Part shown: positions 34,392 through 43,686 of the stretch, one piece after another
Position numbering within the stretch: position 1 is the stretch's first letter
Layout of the letters: every line of letters starts with the position of its first letter
Origin: Streptomyces sp. SLBN-31
Lineage (GTDB): Bacteria; Actinomycetota; Actinomycetes; Streptomycetales; Streptomycetaceae
Length of the DNA stretch: 64,000 nt
Assembly: GCF_006715395.1 (NCBI RefSeq)
Contig: NZ_VFNC01000001.1
Location: 3,596,001 to 3,660,000, forward strand
Direction of reading: 5' to 3'
The notes under the pieces: model-generated
What the model was told of the DNA's origin: nothing
Database searches by the model: none
What the model saw: only the letters and a program-made list of their open reading frames with translations
Program-made: the position numbers and the translations under genes

Positions 34392-35036
34392 ATGACCACA
34401 ACCGGCCGCAAGGAACTGCAGCATCCGCGCTTCGCCCGCCGGTATCTGAAGATGGCCGTCGAGTCCGATCGGCGAGGCGGTGCCGCCCATCGCGACCGGC
34501 TGCTCGCCGGACTGACCGGCCGTGTCCTGGAGGTCGGGGCCGGGCAGGGACGCAACTTCCCGCATTACCCGGGCACCGTGACCGAGGTGGTCGCCGTCGA
34601 ACCCGACGACACCCTCCGCGCCGTCGCCGAGAAGGCCGCCACCTCAAGCGCTGTGCACGTCACAGTCGTGCCAGGTGATGCGAGTGAACTTGCGGCCGAG
34701 GACGGAGAGTTCGACGCGGTCGTCGCCTCGCTCGTGCTGTGCTCGGTCACCGACGTCTCCGGCGCGCTGACGGAGATCGCCCGAGTCCTGCGGCCCGGCG
34801 GCCAGTTGCGCTTCTACGAGCACGTACGCTCCCCGCACCGGTGGGCGGGCCTGCTGGAGGACGCGATCACCCCGCTGTGGCGCCTGGCCGGCGGTGGCTG
34901 TCACCCCAACCGGAACACCGAAGCCGCCATCCGGGCCGCCGGCTTCACTGTCACCGAGATCGACCGGTGCGCCTTCTCCTTCTCCCCGTGCGTACCGAAC
35001 ACGCTGCACATCATCGGGACCGCGGTACGCCCTTGA
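34392..35036 (+). CDS. Class I SAM-dependent methyltransferase
   Basis: 214 residues. Methyltransferase_11-type: motif I VLEVGAGQGRNFPHYP, acidic residue VVAVEPDDTL, motif with GDASELAAEDGEFDAVVASLVLCSV and LRPGGQLRFYEHV. C-terminal CHPNRNTEAAIRAAGFTVTEIDR resembles phospholipid or thiopurine methyltransferases. ATG 34392 has an AAGGAGG. Substrate unknown; a lipid or quinone is plausible given the membrane redox neighbours. Confidence 0.8.
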   Translation: MTTTGRKELQHPRFARRYLKMAVESDRRGGAAHRDRLLAGLTGRVLEVGAGQGRNFPHYPGTVTEVVAVEPDDTLRAVAEKAATSSAVHVTVVPGDASELAAEDGEFDAVVASLVLCSVTDVSGALTEIARVLRPGGQLRFYEHVRSPHRWAGLLEDAITPLWRLAGGGCHPNRNTEAAIRAAGFTVTEIDRCAFSFSPCVPNTLHIIGTAVRP

Positions 35037-35140
35037 CGGTCCCGTGCGGCGACCCGGATTCCTTCCCGACCCTGCAGATCCAGAGGCGTGGAACACGCCG
35101 CCACTCACTGCGTGATCCTATGTGATCGATCGATTACGGT

Positions 35141-35569
35141 TTGTGTGTGATTCGTGTGGTGGTCGGGAGCCGCGCCCTGCGCCGTCCTGCACCGTCCGTC
35201 CTGCTCATCGGGCTGATCGTGCTCGTGGCGTCCCACTTGGTGGGTGCCCTGCACGGGCCGGGCTTCATCGGCCCGCGCAAGCCCCTCACCGTAGGCGTCG
35301 CGGCATCGACGGCGGTCGCGGAACCGGTGACCCATCGGTCACGTCACGGCCACGGTCATGACGCCTTCGACGATTCCCTCGAGCATGTTGTCGACCGTGT
35401 CCGCGACCATGCAGACCTCCAAGCCCACGCTCCAGAGTCGGTCGGGTCGACGGCCGTTCAACGGCCCGCCACGAGTCCGTCCCCCGATCGCGCAGCCCCG
35501 GCAGACAGCGCTTCCGCACCCTCACACGGCCGATCCGCATGCGTCCAGCACTGCGTCTGGAGGCAGTAG
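35141..35569 (+). CDS. His-rich membrane-anchored hypothetical protein
   Basis: 142 residues from GTG 35141 (or GTG 35147). One membrane helix ([21 protein letters not shown]). The outer part contains [14 protein letters not shown], and ends [11 protein letters not shown]. The histidine block and paired cysteines suggest metal binding. It stands between the methyltransferase and the cysteine-synthase-like gene and fits the copper theme, but no family is recognised. Confidence 0.5.
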   Translation: MCVIRVVVGSRALRRPAPSVLLIGLIVLVASHLVGALHGPGFIGPRKPLTVGVAASTAVAEPVTHRSRHGHGHDAFDDSLEHVVDRVRDHADLQAHAPESVGSTAVQRPATSPSPDRAAPADSASAPSHGRSACVQHCVWRQ

Positions 35570-35699
35570 GCACGACCCGCACGCCCTGATCAGGCCCGCA
35601 CCCAGGGAGGGGCGGGCCCCGGTTCGGCGTGCCCCCGCGCCCCTGCACCACCAGCACCGCGCCCGCCCCGACCGGCGGACGCGAAGGAGCCGTACGCCC

Positions 35700-36827
35700 A
35701 TGGATCTCCCCCTGCTCGCACCCCCCATCCCTGCCGGGGCCGTCGCCCCCGACCCCCTGATCGCCCGTCGGCCCGCCCACCTGGTCGGCAACACTCCGGT
35801 CCTGTGGATCGACGAGCCGTTCGCCCCACCAGGCCGCGGCTTCTACGCCAAACTGGAAGGCGCCAACCCCGGCGGCCTCAAGGACCGCCCAGGCCTGCAC
35901 ATGGTCCGCGAGGCACGGCGCCGCGGGGCCCTTACTCCCGGCGCACCGATCGTCGAGTCCTCCAGCGGCACCCTCGGTCTGGGCCTCGCGCTGGCCGGGC
36001 TGACATACGGCCATCCCGTCACCGTCGTCACCGACCCCGGCATCGAGCCCTCGATGCTCCGGCTGCTCACCGCACTCGGCGTGCGCGTCGACCAGGTCAC
36101 CGCCCCGCACACCGACGGCGGCTGGCAGGAGGCCCGCCGCCGGCGGGTCGCCGAACTCCTCGCCGAAGGCCCGGGCGCCTACTGTCCCGACCAGTACCAC
36201 AACCCCGACAACGTCGCGGCCTACCGCCCGCTGGCCGCCGAACTCCTCGCGCAACTCGGCCGTATCGACGTCCTGGTGGCAGCCGTGGGCACCGGCGGCC
36301 ATTCGGCCGGCGTCGCGGCGGGACTGCGCGAGTCCTCCCCCGAACTGCGGCTCATCGGCGTGGACGCGACCGGCTCCACGATCTTCGGACAGCCCGCCCG
36401 GCCTCGTCTCATGCGGGGACTGGGGTCCAGCATCCACCCCTGCAACGTCGACTACGACGCCTTCACAGAGGTCCACTGGGTCGCCCCGGCCGAGGCGGTG
36501 TGGGCATGCCGCCGGCTCGCCCGGCGTCACTACGCCACCGGAGGCTGGAGCGTCGGCGCGGTGGCGCTGGTGGCCGGGTGGGCGGCGCGGACGTATCCCG
36601 TCGGCACGCGGATCGCTGCGATCTTTCCCGACGGCCCGCACCGCTATCTGGAGACCGTCTACAACGACGCCTGGTGCCGTGAACACCAACTCCTGGACGA
36701 AGACCCTCCCATGGAACCGGACGAGATCGCCGAGCCGGACGAGCGCGTGGTAGCCGGCTGGACCCGGTGCAACCGGGTGCGGGACCCGCTGGGGCGAAAG
36801 ACGACGGCGCAGGCAGGTGTCCGGTGA
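35700..36827 (+). CDS. PLP-dependent cysteine synthase-like enzyme
   Basis: 375 residues of the fold-type II family. The PLP lysine lies in [12 protein letters not shown] (usual form NPGGSVKDR). The substrate loop ESSSGTLG and the phosphate loop [12 protein letters not shown] are present. Extra C-terminal ~50 residues beyond a normal cysteine synthase. GAAGGAG precedes ATG 35700. Its stop overlaps the start of the MFS gene (GTGA), so enzyme and exporter are one unit, perhaps making and exporting a small amino-acid-derived metabolite. Metallophore synthesis is possible but unproven. Confidence 0.8.
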   Translation: MDLPLLAPPIPAGAVAPDPLIARRPAHLVGNTPVLWIDEPFAPPGRGFYAKLEGANPGGLKDRPGLHMVREARRRGALTPGAPIVESSSGTLGLGLALAGLTYGHPVTVVTDPGIEPSMLRLLTALGVRVDQVTAPHTDGGWQEARRRRVAELLAEGPGAYCPDQYHNPDNVAAYRPLAAELLAQLGRIDVLVAAVGTGGHSAGVAAGLRESSPELRLIGVDATGSTIFGQPARPRLMRGLGSSIHPCNVDYDAFTEVHWVAPAEAVWACRRLARRHYATGGWSVGAVALVAGWAARTYPVGTRIAAIFPDGPHRYLETVYNDAWCREHQLLDEDPPMEPDEIAEPDERVVAGWTRCNRVRDPLGRKTTAQAGVR

Positions 36828-38071
36828 AGCGGCTTCGAGCACAGGTGGCCTCCTTCGACCGGCCGGCCCGGCTGCTGATGGTGAACCAGTTCGCCATCAA
36901 CTGCGGCTTCTACATGCTGATGCCGTACCTCGCCGACCATCTCGCCCACGGCCTCGGGCTGGCGGCCTGGGCGGTCGGCCTGGTCCTGGGCGTGCGCAAC
37001 CTCTCCCAACAAGGCATGTTCCTCGTCGGCGGCACTCTCGCCGACCGCTACGGCTGCAAGCCGATGATCCTCGCCGGGTGCGCCCTGCGCACGGTCGCCT
37101 TCGGGCTGCTCGCGGCGGCGGCCAGCCTGCCCGTCCTGATCCTCGCCTCGGCGCTGACGGGTCTGGCGGGCGCGCTCTTCAACCCGGCCGTACGGGCCTA
37201 CCTGGCGGCGGAGGCCGGTGAGGAGCGTCGGGTGGAGGCGTTCGCCACCTTCAACGTCTTCTACCAGGCAGGCATCCTCATCGGCCCGCTCGCCGGACTC
37301 GCCCTGCTGGCCTTGGACTTCACCGTGGTCTGTACGGTAGCCGCGCTCATCTTCGGCACGCTGGCCGTCCTCCAGGCCCGCGCCCTGCCTGTCCGCCCAC
37401 CGGCCGATCGAGGTGCCGAGCCTATCTGGCGGGCGGTGGCCGCCGACTGGCGCACCATCGCCACCAATCGGCCCTTCGTCCTCTTCGCCGCCGCGATGAG
37501 CGGCTCCTACGTCCTGGCCTTCCAGGTCTATCTGGCCCTTCCACTCCAGGCCCGCGAGCTCTTCGGCGACCGGACCGGGCTGGTGACCGGCGCGATCTTC
37601 TCCGTATCAGCCCTGGCCGCGCTCTCGGGCCAGCTCAAGCTGACCGCGTGGGCGAAGGAGAACCTGCCCGGACCACGCGCGATCGTGTACGGACTGACGG
37701 CGATGGGGGCAGCCTTCGTCCCACTGCTGCCCGGGTCGCACGGCGCGGTCGTCGGCGTGGGCGCCCTGACGCTCTGCGCGGCCCTGCTCGCCTGGGGAGG
37801 GGCGCTGCTCTACCCCTTCGAGATGGACACCGTCGTACGGCTCTCCGGGGATCGGCTGGTCGCCACGTACTACGGCGCCTACAACACCGCATCGGGCATC
37901 GCGATCTCCCTTGGGAACCTCGCCGTCGGCGCACTCTTCGACACCGGGGTGCACTGGCTGCCGTGGGCAGTGCTGGCCACCACGGGATTCCTGTGCGCAG
38001 GGATGGTGACACGGCTGAACCGAGCCGGGTATCTGACGCCGAGGCCGACCGTGGTGGCCGTGCAGGGGTGA
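36824..38071 (+). CDS. MFS transporter coupled to the PLP enzyme
   Basis: 415 residues, about 12 helices. First helix [20 protein letters not shown], motif A region [23 protein letters not shown], and helix 5 region [15 protein letters not shown]. Resembles the MdtH-like exporters. GTG 36824 overlaps the PLP enzyme stop. Exports an unknown compound, probably the product of its partner. Confidence 0.8.
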   Translation: MKRLRAQVASFDRPARLLMVNQFAINCGFYMLMPYLADHLAHGLGLAAWAVGLVLGVRNLSQQGMFLVGGTLADRYGCKPMILAGCALRTVAFGLLAAAASLPVLILASALTGLAGALFNPAVRAYLAAEAGEERRVEAFATFNVFYQAGILIGPLAGLALLALDFTVVCTVAALIFGTLAVLQARALPVRPPADRGAEPIWRAVAADWRTIATNRPFVLFAAAMSGSYVLAFQVYLALPLQARELFGDRTGLVTGAIFSVSALAALSGQLKLTAWAKENLPGPRAIVYGLTAMGAAFVPLLPGSHGAVVGVGALTLCAALLAWGGALLYPFEMDTVVRLSGDRLVATYYGAYNTASGIAISLGNLAVGALFDTGVHWLPWAVLATTGFLCAGMVTRLNRAGYLTPRPTVVAVQG

Positions 38072-38267
38072 CGCTCAGCGGGGCCCAGCGATGCTCGCCG
38101 CCCAGACGCGAAGCCAGTCACCGTGTCGGCCGGCGGATGACACTCGCCGGGGCCGTGCTGCGCGCGGCGGACCACGGCAGCGGCGTCGGCTTGGCCCGGG
38201 CGGGTCAGACGGCCGGCTTCCTCGCGGTGAAGAGGGACGCTGCCTGACCCGACCGGGCGCCGGCCGG

Positions 38268-39224
38268 TCAGAGGTTGCCGTTGTGGACGGGGAAGCGGGC
38301 CGGTTCCGGGATGCCCGCCGACTTCACGTCCTCGACCGTCGTCTCCATGGCCCTCAGATGCGACTGCAGGGCTTCGGCCTCGGCATTGCCCGGCCGGGCC
38401 CGCAGTGCGAGATGGGCCACCGGGTGATGTCCGTGGTCGTGGCCGCCCATGGGCCCGCTCCAGGGCGGGTGGAAGCTCCAGGGCACCTGCCCTTGCAGGT
38501 TGTTGGCGGCCATCCAGTCGTCGATCCGGGCGTCCACCCACCCGTGGATCTTCCAGAAGAGCGGGTTCACGTGGGAGGAGTAGGTGTCGCCGAGCCAGTT
38601 GTAGGCGGAGTCGTCCCACTTGGGGTCGACGTTGAACTCGTCCCCGCCGGGCCGGTATTCGGGCATCTGTGCCGACCACCGCATGTGCAGGGCGTTGTGG
38701 ATGAAGAACTCGACGAAGGCGCCGAGGCGGCCGAGCGTGACCCGGCGCAGTACCGCCGGGTCGGTGACCTGCGCCTCCAGCGCGTGTATCCGGTCGTACT
38801 CCGCCTGCGACTTCACGTCCAGGAGAAACTGGGTGCCGCCGGGGTCGCCCGGCAGCTCGTAGACGGGCGGGACGGGGAAGTCCGGGTCGTCCGGCGTCGG
38901 GATCGTCACCCACCCCTGCACGTGCGGGTGTTGAGGATCGCCCACCTCGGCCAGGATGCCGTTGACCTCGGCGATCATCTGCCGGTGCATGTACAGGAAG
39001 TCCTCGCCCGACTTGTTGTCGAGTTCCACCGGCCTGTCCCCGGTGGCCGGGTCTGTCGGCCCGCGGGACGGCCGGGGCGGTACCCAGCCGTGGTCGCTGA
39101 AGACCTTCTTCTCCGCCGTGGTCAGATCGGCCCACGAGTCTCGTGTGCTGTGCCACAGCATGTGGTGCAGGCGCATGGCGCGGTCGGCCATGGCGTCGAT
39201 GACCGGCTTGGGAAAGGAGTTCAT
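38268..39224 (-). CDS. Tyrosinase-like His-rich (type 3 copper-like) protein
   Basis: 318 residues. FLYMHRQM (H80) matches the CuA-type F-L-x-x-H-R motif of tyrosinases; upstream H20, H21 and H25 (LHHMLWH) could supply other CuA ligands. FIHNALHMRW gives H176 and H180 (HxxxH), and HVNPLFWKIHGWVD gives H218 and H227, a CuB-like set. Tail GGHDHGHHPV is extra His-rich. No signal peptide. I infer a dicopper oxygen-binding enzyme or carrier; the family name is not certain. ATG 39222-39224 with GGAAGG. Location next to the copper island fits. Confidence 0.65.
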   Translation of the reverse strand: MNSFPKPVIDAMADRAMRLHHMLWHSTRDSWADLTTAEKKVFSDHGWVPPRPSRGPTDPATGDRPVELDNKSGEDFLYMHRQMIAEVNGILAEVGDPQHPHVQGWVTIPTPDDPDFPVPPVYELPGDPGGTQFLLDVKSQAEYDRIHALEAQVTDPAVLRRVTLGRLGAFVEFFIHNALHMRWSAQMPEYRPGGDEFNVDPKWDDSAYNWLGDTYSSHVNPLFWKIHGWVDARIDDWMAANNLQGQVPWSFHPPWSGPMGGHDHGHHPVAHLALRARPGNAEAEALQSHLRAMETTVEDVKSAGIPEPARFPVHNGNL

Positions 39225-39615
39225 GTGCGCTCGACCTTCCTGACTTGCTGAAGTCGGCGAGTTTGCCTGCGCGGCGGCATAGCCGCCGGCACGGAGGGTG
39301 GCTGCGGCAGCGCGGCGGGGGAGGCGCGTAGGGCAGGGCGGTAAGTGGGATGTGCGTACGGCCGCACGGTGCGCCGCAGGCTCGACGGCGACGGTGCCCG
39401 AGGCCGGGCAGAGCACACACGTGCCCCAGCGCTCGAACGGCCTTGGAGAAACGGCGGTGTGAGCTTGTCTGATTCCTCTGATTCCACTGTGGGGCAAAGT
39501 GCCTGTTCACGCATCTGGGCAAGACGCCGTGTCAGGGGTCCGCCCGCCCGGCGCAAGCCGGCACCGCTCACGCCTACGCCACCTGCGGCATCCCGCAAAG
39601 ATCCGGGCCGGGTTG
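39225..39615. other. Gap without recognisable genes
   Basis: About 390 bases. No codon-biased frame and no clear hairpin. It must contain the promoter of the tyrosinase-like gene on its left side. Confidence 0.4.
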
Positions 39616-40332
39616 TCAGTGCAGGACGCTGACGGCTCGGGCGATGACCAGCAAGGAAGTCAGGAGTGCCGCGATGCTCTGAACGCTCATCAGCAGCTTG
39701 GCGCGGGCGGACAAAGGCATGGTGTCGGTGGGGCTGAAAGCGGTGGAGTTGGTCACGGACACGTACAGGTAGTCCACGAGGTTCGGTACCCAGTCGGTGC
39801 TGATGCTGGCCCCGTCGGCGACCTCCTGCACCGCGTCGTCGTTCTCGTCCTGGGAGAAACGGAAGTCCGCCAGCGGCAACTCGCCCCGGGGAAGCTGGGT
39901 GCGTGCCACCGGGCCGCCTCGGTCCAGTTCCCAGTACGCCAGACCGAAAGCGATGATGTTGGTCAGCCACACTTGCAGCGCGGCCATGAGCAGTGCACGG
40001 CCGTCCTTCACGCCGGCGTAGAGCAACTCGTGGATGAGGATGCCCAGGGCGGTGAGGTTGCTGGCGGCGATGACGAGGACAAGTGTCAGGGACAGGAATC
40101 GGAAGGCGGCCGTCTGCCGGGTGAGCCGTCTGGGATTGATGGCAATGAGAGGGATCAGGAGCAGCACTTCCAGGGTGGGCACCACGTAGCGGGGCGCGAG
40201 CAGCAGCTGCTGGGGGAGCGCCACGTACAGCAGGATGGCCACCAGCGTGGCGGCCACGCCCGGCAGCCGTGCCTCGCCGCGACGCTCGTGGCGAGGATGT
40301 CTCATACGCGCCCGATCGCGGCTCTTGACCAT
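39616..40332 (-). CDS. Integral membrane protein, ion-channel-like without selectivity filter
   Basis: 238 residues with about five or six helices. The last 50 residues, VDYLYVSVTNSTAFSPTD followed by SARAKLLMSVQSIAALLTSLLVIARAV, follow the pattern of the K+ channel pore plus inner helix (Y-F-S-x-T-T-x-T-x-x-G-Y-G-D-x-x-P-x-S-x-x-A-R), but NSTAFSPTD replaces TTVGYGD. Middle block AYWELDRGGP and DFRFSQDEND is conserved-looking. ATG 40330-40332. Function unknown. Confidence 0.65.
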   Translation of the reverse strand: MVKSRDRARMRHPRHERRGEARLPGVAATLVAILLYVALPQQLLLAPRYVVPTLEVLLLIPLIAINPRRLTRQTAAFRFLSLTLVLVIAASNLTALGILIHELLYAGVKDGRALLMAALQVWLTNIIAFGLAYWELDRGGPVARTQLPRGELPLADFRFSQDENDDAVQEVADGASISTDWVPNLVDYLYVSVTNSTAFSPTDTMPLSARAKLLMSVQSIAALLTSLLVIARAVSVLH

Positions 40333-40677
40333 GTGCTGCCTCTCTGCCCTCACCGCCTTCCCTGGGACCGTGTCAGAAGGAAGCGGGTGACTTTGTTTTC
40401 CCTGAGCGCCGTCTACCCTGACTTTCGTCAGGCATATCGAGCGGGGGGCGGAAGCCACCCTGACGAAGGCTTCCTCTGAAACGCGCCCCGGAGGCGTCCG
40501 GCCACGAGGTCGTGATCAACGTGGCCGGACGCACGGTGAGTTGCCGATACACGCAGGCCAACTTGCGCAAAATGATGGACTCCAGGGTCGACTCCGCCCG
40601 GATTGTGGGCGCCGCGATCGCGGGTGCTGCCCAACCGCCCGGGGTGTGGCTGCGCCCGCAGCCCCACGGGGTTGAGG
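40333..40677. other. Gap without recognisable genes
   Basis: About 345 bases between two minus-strand genes. I see no supported gene, operator or terminator. Confidence 0.4.
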
Positions 40678-41244
40678 TCACAGCAATCGGTCGACCAGCC
40701 CGTCGATGTAGTCCGGGGTGAGCGGGACCATGCCGAACAAGACGCGGATGTACATCGGGGCCAGGATGTGGTCCAGCACCTCGAACGCGTCGGGTGGGTG
40801 CTCGCCACGGTCGCGGGCGCGATCGAGCATGGACTGCATTTGCCGGGTGCGTTCGGCCCGGAGGTCGGCACCGGCCTCCAGCCCCTTCTGACCGCTGCTC
40901 GACAGGGCGACGGCCAGGTGCAGCACCGCCGGACCGTCGGGTCCGGTGATCTCGCGGGCCACTTGGGCCGCGTAAGTGCGCAGGTCGCCGGCGAGGCTTC
41001 CGGTGTCGGGCATAGGTGACTGCGCGTTGAGGCGGGTGAGTGCCACGTCGGTGAGCAGGGATTCCAGGCCGCCCCACCGGCGGTAGATGCTGCTGTCGGC
41101 TACGCCTGCGCGGGCTGCGACATCGCCGACGGTGAAGTGGCCGTAGCCGCGCTCACTGATCAGGTGGGTGACGGCCTGGTGCACTTGCGCGCCGACGCGG
41201 GCGCTGCGTCCGCCGGGCCGCCGGGCTGGCTGTCGCTCGTTCAT
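40678..41244 (-). CDS. TetR family regulator of the divergent MFS exporter
   Basis: 188 residues. HTH: VHQAVTHLISERGYGHFTVGDVAARAGVADSSIYRRWGGLESLLTDVAL. C-terminal domain of the TetR_C_11-like type with HILAPMYIRVLFGMVPLTPDYIDGLVDRLL. Divergent from a DHA2-type exporter with an inverted repeat just before its start; very likely its repressor. Confidence 0.85.
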   Translation of the reverse strand: MNERQPARRPGGRSARVGAQVHQAVTHLISERGYGHFTVGDVAARAGVADSSIYRRWGGLESLLTDVALTRLNAQSPMPDTGSLAGDLRTYAAQVAREITGPDGPAVLHLAVALSSSGQKGLEAGADLRAERTRQMQSMLDRARDRGEHPPDAFEVLDHILAPMYIRVLFGMVPLTPDYIDGLVDRLL

Positions 41245-41255
41245 TCCCTCACCTT

Positions 41256-41276
41256 AACGCAGTAACCACTTGCGTT
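41256..41276. promoter_or_regulatory. TetR-type operator
   Basis: AACGCA, nine bases, TGCGTT, 12 bases upstream of the TetR start. A further AACGCAGT lies near 41305, closer to the MFS gene. Together they cover the 92-base divergent promoter. Confidence 0.65.
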
Positions 41277-41336
41277 TGTGAGGCGATGCTCCCTATAGTC
41301 GCCTAACGCAGTCCTCGGCTGCTTTAGGGTGTTCAG

Positions 41337-42863
41337 GTGTGTCGACACCTGCGTCGACCAGACCGGGCGCAACCAACGATTGAGGGGCATCCCATCGCTG
41401 CATCCCATGCGACCATAGGCAGTCGATCAAACCGGGGCGTGCTGCTCACCGTGACCTGCCTAGGCCAGTTCATGGTCCTGCTCGACAACACGATCGTCGG
41501 AGCGGCACTGCCCGACATGCAGCACCGGCTGCACACTCAACTGACCGGACTGCAATGGATCGTCGACGCCTACGTCCTGCTGGTCGCCATGCTGCTGCTG
41601 TCCGGCGGTGTCTTCGCCGACCGGTTCGGCCGCAAGCGGGTGTACCTGACGGGCGCGGCGGTGTTCACCGCCGCGTCGCTGCTGTGCAGCCTCGCGCCGT
41701 CGCTCGGTTGGCTGGTCGTCGGCCGGGTTCTGCAGGGCATCGGGGCCGCGGCGCTGAGCCCGGCCTCGCTCGCCCTGCTCGCCGCCGCCCATCCCGTGCC
41801 GCAAGAACGGGTCAAGGTGATCGGGCTGTGGGCCGGACTCAGCGGAATCGGCCTGGCCGCAGGCCCCGTTGCCGGCGGCGTTCTGACGCAGGCCTTCGGC
41901 TGGCCTGCCATCTTCCTGGTCAACCTGCCCGTCGGCGTGGTCCTGTTGGCGGTCGGCCTGCGCCGCCTCGGTGAGTCCCGCAACCCGAGCGCCTCCGCGA
42001 TCGACATCCCGGGCACGGGCCTGTCCGTTCTGGCGGTGGGGGCACTGACCTTCGGATTGATCGAGGGAGGTGCCCGCGGCTGGACCTCACCGGTCATCCT
42101 GGGCAGCTTCGCCGCCGCGGTGGTCCTCCTCGCCGCCTTCGTCGCCGTCGAAGCCCGTCGTTCGGCGCCGATGCTGCCGCTGCGGCTCTTCGGGCAGCGC
42201 CTGTTCACCGTGTCCAACACCGCCATGGTCGTGGTGGGGTTCGCGCTCATGGGCTCGTCGTTCTTCTTCTCCCAGTTCTTCGTGTACGTCCAGGGCAGTT
42301 CGATCCTGCGCGCCGGTCTGCAGACCCTGCCGGTATCCCTCGCCATGGTGATCGTCAGCCCGTACGCGGGCCGACTCGCCGCCCGGTACGGCTTCCGAAT
42401 CGTGGTCACCATCGGCCTGGCCCTGGCCGGCCTGGGACTCCTGGCCCTCGGGATGGTGCACGCCGACACCGGCTACGGGAACGTGTGGTGGCGGCTGGCA
42501 CTCATCGGCACCGGCTTCGCACTGGCCATGTCCCCGCTGACGGGGGCCGCCATCCAGGCGGTCAGCCCGCAGGAGAGTGGACTCGCCTCTGGCGTCAGCA
42601 GCACTACCCGGCAGATCGGTGCGGTGCTCGGCGTGGCGGTACTCGGAGCCGTCGTCCGCACCCGGCAATCCGGCGGTGCCTCCTTCGAGGCCGGCCTCAA
42701 CAGTGCCTTCCTCGCTGCCGGCGCCGTCGTTTTGGCCACGGCCGTGTTCACCGGCCTGTGGCTGGCGAGGTCCAAGGCCGCGGAAGGCTCCGCGGCGCGG
42801 CAACGTTCCACCGTTCCGGGTGCGGTCCCCGTCTCGAACGAGGCTTCCGTGAACCGCCGTTGA
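41337..42863 (+). CDS. DHA2-type MFS drug exporter
   Basis: 508 residues in the full open frame, 14 helices. Helix 1 CLGQFMVLLDNTIVGAALPDMQ, motif A FADRFGRKRVYLTGAAVFTA, motif C region GLAAGPVAGGVLTQAFGWPAIFLVNLP. The start is unsure: GTG 41337 lies in the operator region, whereas RBS-like GAGGGG at about 41381 points to a start near codon 20-35, for example GTG in NRGVLLTV. Function: proton-driven export, under the divergent TetR. Confidence 0.85.
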   Translation: MCRHLRRPDRAQPTIEGHPIAASHATIGSRSNRGVLLTVTCLGQFMVLLDNTIVGAALPDMQHRLHTQLTGLQWIVDAYVLLVAMLLLSGGVFADRFGRKRVYLTGAAVFTAASLLCSLAPSLGWLVVGRVLQGIGAAALSPASLALLAAAHPVPQERVKVIGLWAGLSGIGLAAGPVAGGVLTQAFGWPAIFLVNLPVGVVLLAVGLRRLGESRNPSASAIDIPGTGLSVLAVGALTFGLIEGGARGWTSPVILGSFAAAVVLLAAFVAVEARRSAPMLPLRLFGQRLFTVSNTAMVVVGFALMGSSFFFSQFFVYVQGSSILRAGLQTLPVSLAMVIVSPYAGRLAARYGFRIVVTIGLALAGLGLLALGMVHADTGYGNVWWRLALIGTGFALAMSPLTGAAIQAVSPQESGLASGVSSTTRQIGAVLGVAVLGAVVRTRQSGGASFEAGLNSAFLAAGAVVLATAVFTGLWLARSKAAEGSAARQRSTVPGAVPVSNEASVNRR

Positions 42864-43009
42864 CGATAACAACCTCCCCTGGCCGGGAGGAGCGGCTGAG
42901 CGCCAAGAGCGTCGTCGTCACCATGCCGCTGCCGAGGCCCCCTGGACGGAAGGGGCCAGGACGATCCGACCCTGGCCGGGCGACGCACCACCAGGTCCGT
43001 ATGGTTCCG

Positions 43010-43600
43010 TCAAGCCCCTCGCCGGTCCTCTTCCTCGCCGGTGTCGGCCTGTGCCTGGGGGGACGCGGTCTTGGTGCGCCCGGTGATCGGGGCGAGGCGT
43101 TGGGCGGCCGTGCCGAGGAGTTCCAGGTCGGCCTTGGTGTGGGCGATCGCCGCGTCGATCAGGAGGGTGACCAGGGGGTCGTCCGCCCGGGTGCGGCGTA
43201 GCCGGGTCAGACCGGCGAGTTCGGCGACGTAGGTCTGCTGTTGCGCGGTGATGAGCGTGTCGAGGGCGTCGGGGCCGAGGGAGGAGGCGCCGAAGAGTTT
43301 GAGGAACAGTTCGTCGCGGAATCCGCCGGTGCGGACCCAGGCGCTGGTGGCCCAGTCGCGCAACTCGTCGTCTCCGGCGGGTGTGAGGGTGTAGCGGGTC
43401 TTGTCGGGACGGTCCGCCTGGCTCACGTGGGAGCGGACGACGTACCCGTCACGGACCAGGCGGTCCAGGATCTGGTAGAGGTGACCGATGTTCAGGCCGC
43501 CCCATTGAGGGCCCATGGCCTGCTCGAACCGGCCTTTGAGCTCATAGCCGTGATCCGGGCCGTCGGCCAGCAGCGCGAGCACCGCGTGGTGAAGCGGCAT
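43010..43600 (-). CDS. PadR family regulator
   Basis: 196 residues. Winged helix: HHAVLALLADGPDHGYELKGRFEQAMGPQW, then LNIGHLYQILDRLVRDGYVV. The C-terminal helical part (Vir_C-like, about 90-175) mediates dimers. ATG 43598-43600 with AGGAGGG. Divergent from an ABC-FtsX exporter, and TGCATTGT-type sites cover the gap, as in many PadR efflux switches. Confidence 0.85.
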   Translation of the reverse strand: MPLHHAVLALLADGPDHGYELKGRFEQAMGPQWGGLNIGHLYQILDRLVRDGYVVRSHVSQADRPDKTRYTLTPAGDDELRDWATSAWVRTGGFRDELFLKLFGASSLGPDALDTLITAQQQTYVAELAGLTRLRRTRADDPLVTLLIDAAIAHTKADLELLGTAAQRLAPITGRTKTASPQAQADTGEEEDRRGA

Positions 43601-43635
43601 GGACCCTCCTGCAACGCCATTTACATGCCTGGTGG

Positions 43636-43670
43636 ATTGTGACAATGTACCGCTGCATTGTGACAATGCA
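43636..43670. promoter_or_regulatory. Two PadR-type operator sites
   Basis: ATTGT-G-ACAAT at 43636-43646 and TGCATTGT-G-ACAATGCA at 43654-43670; both share ATTGTGACAATG in the same orientation, 19 bases apart. They lie directly before the ABC gene start and 36 bases from the padR start. Confidence 0.75.
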
Positions 43671-43686
43671 GGAGGGTGGCAGCACG

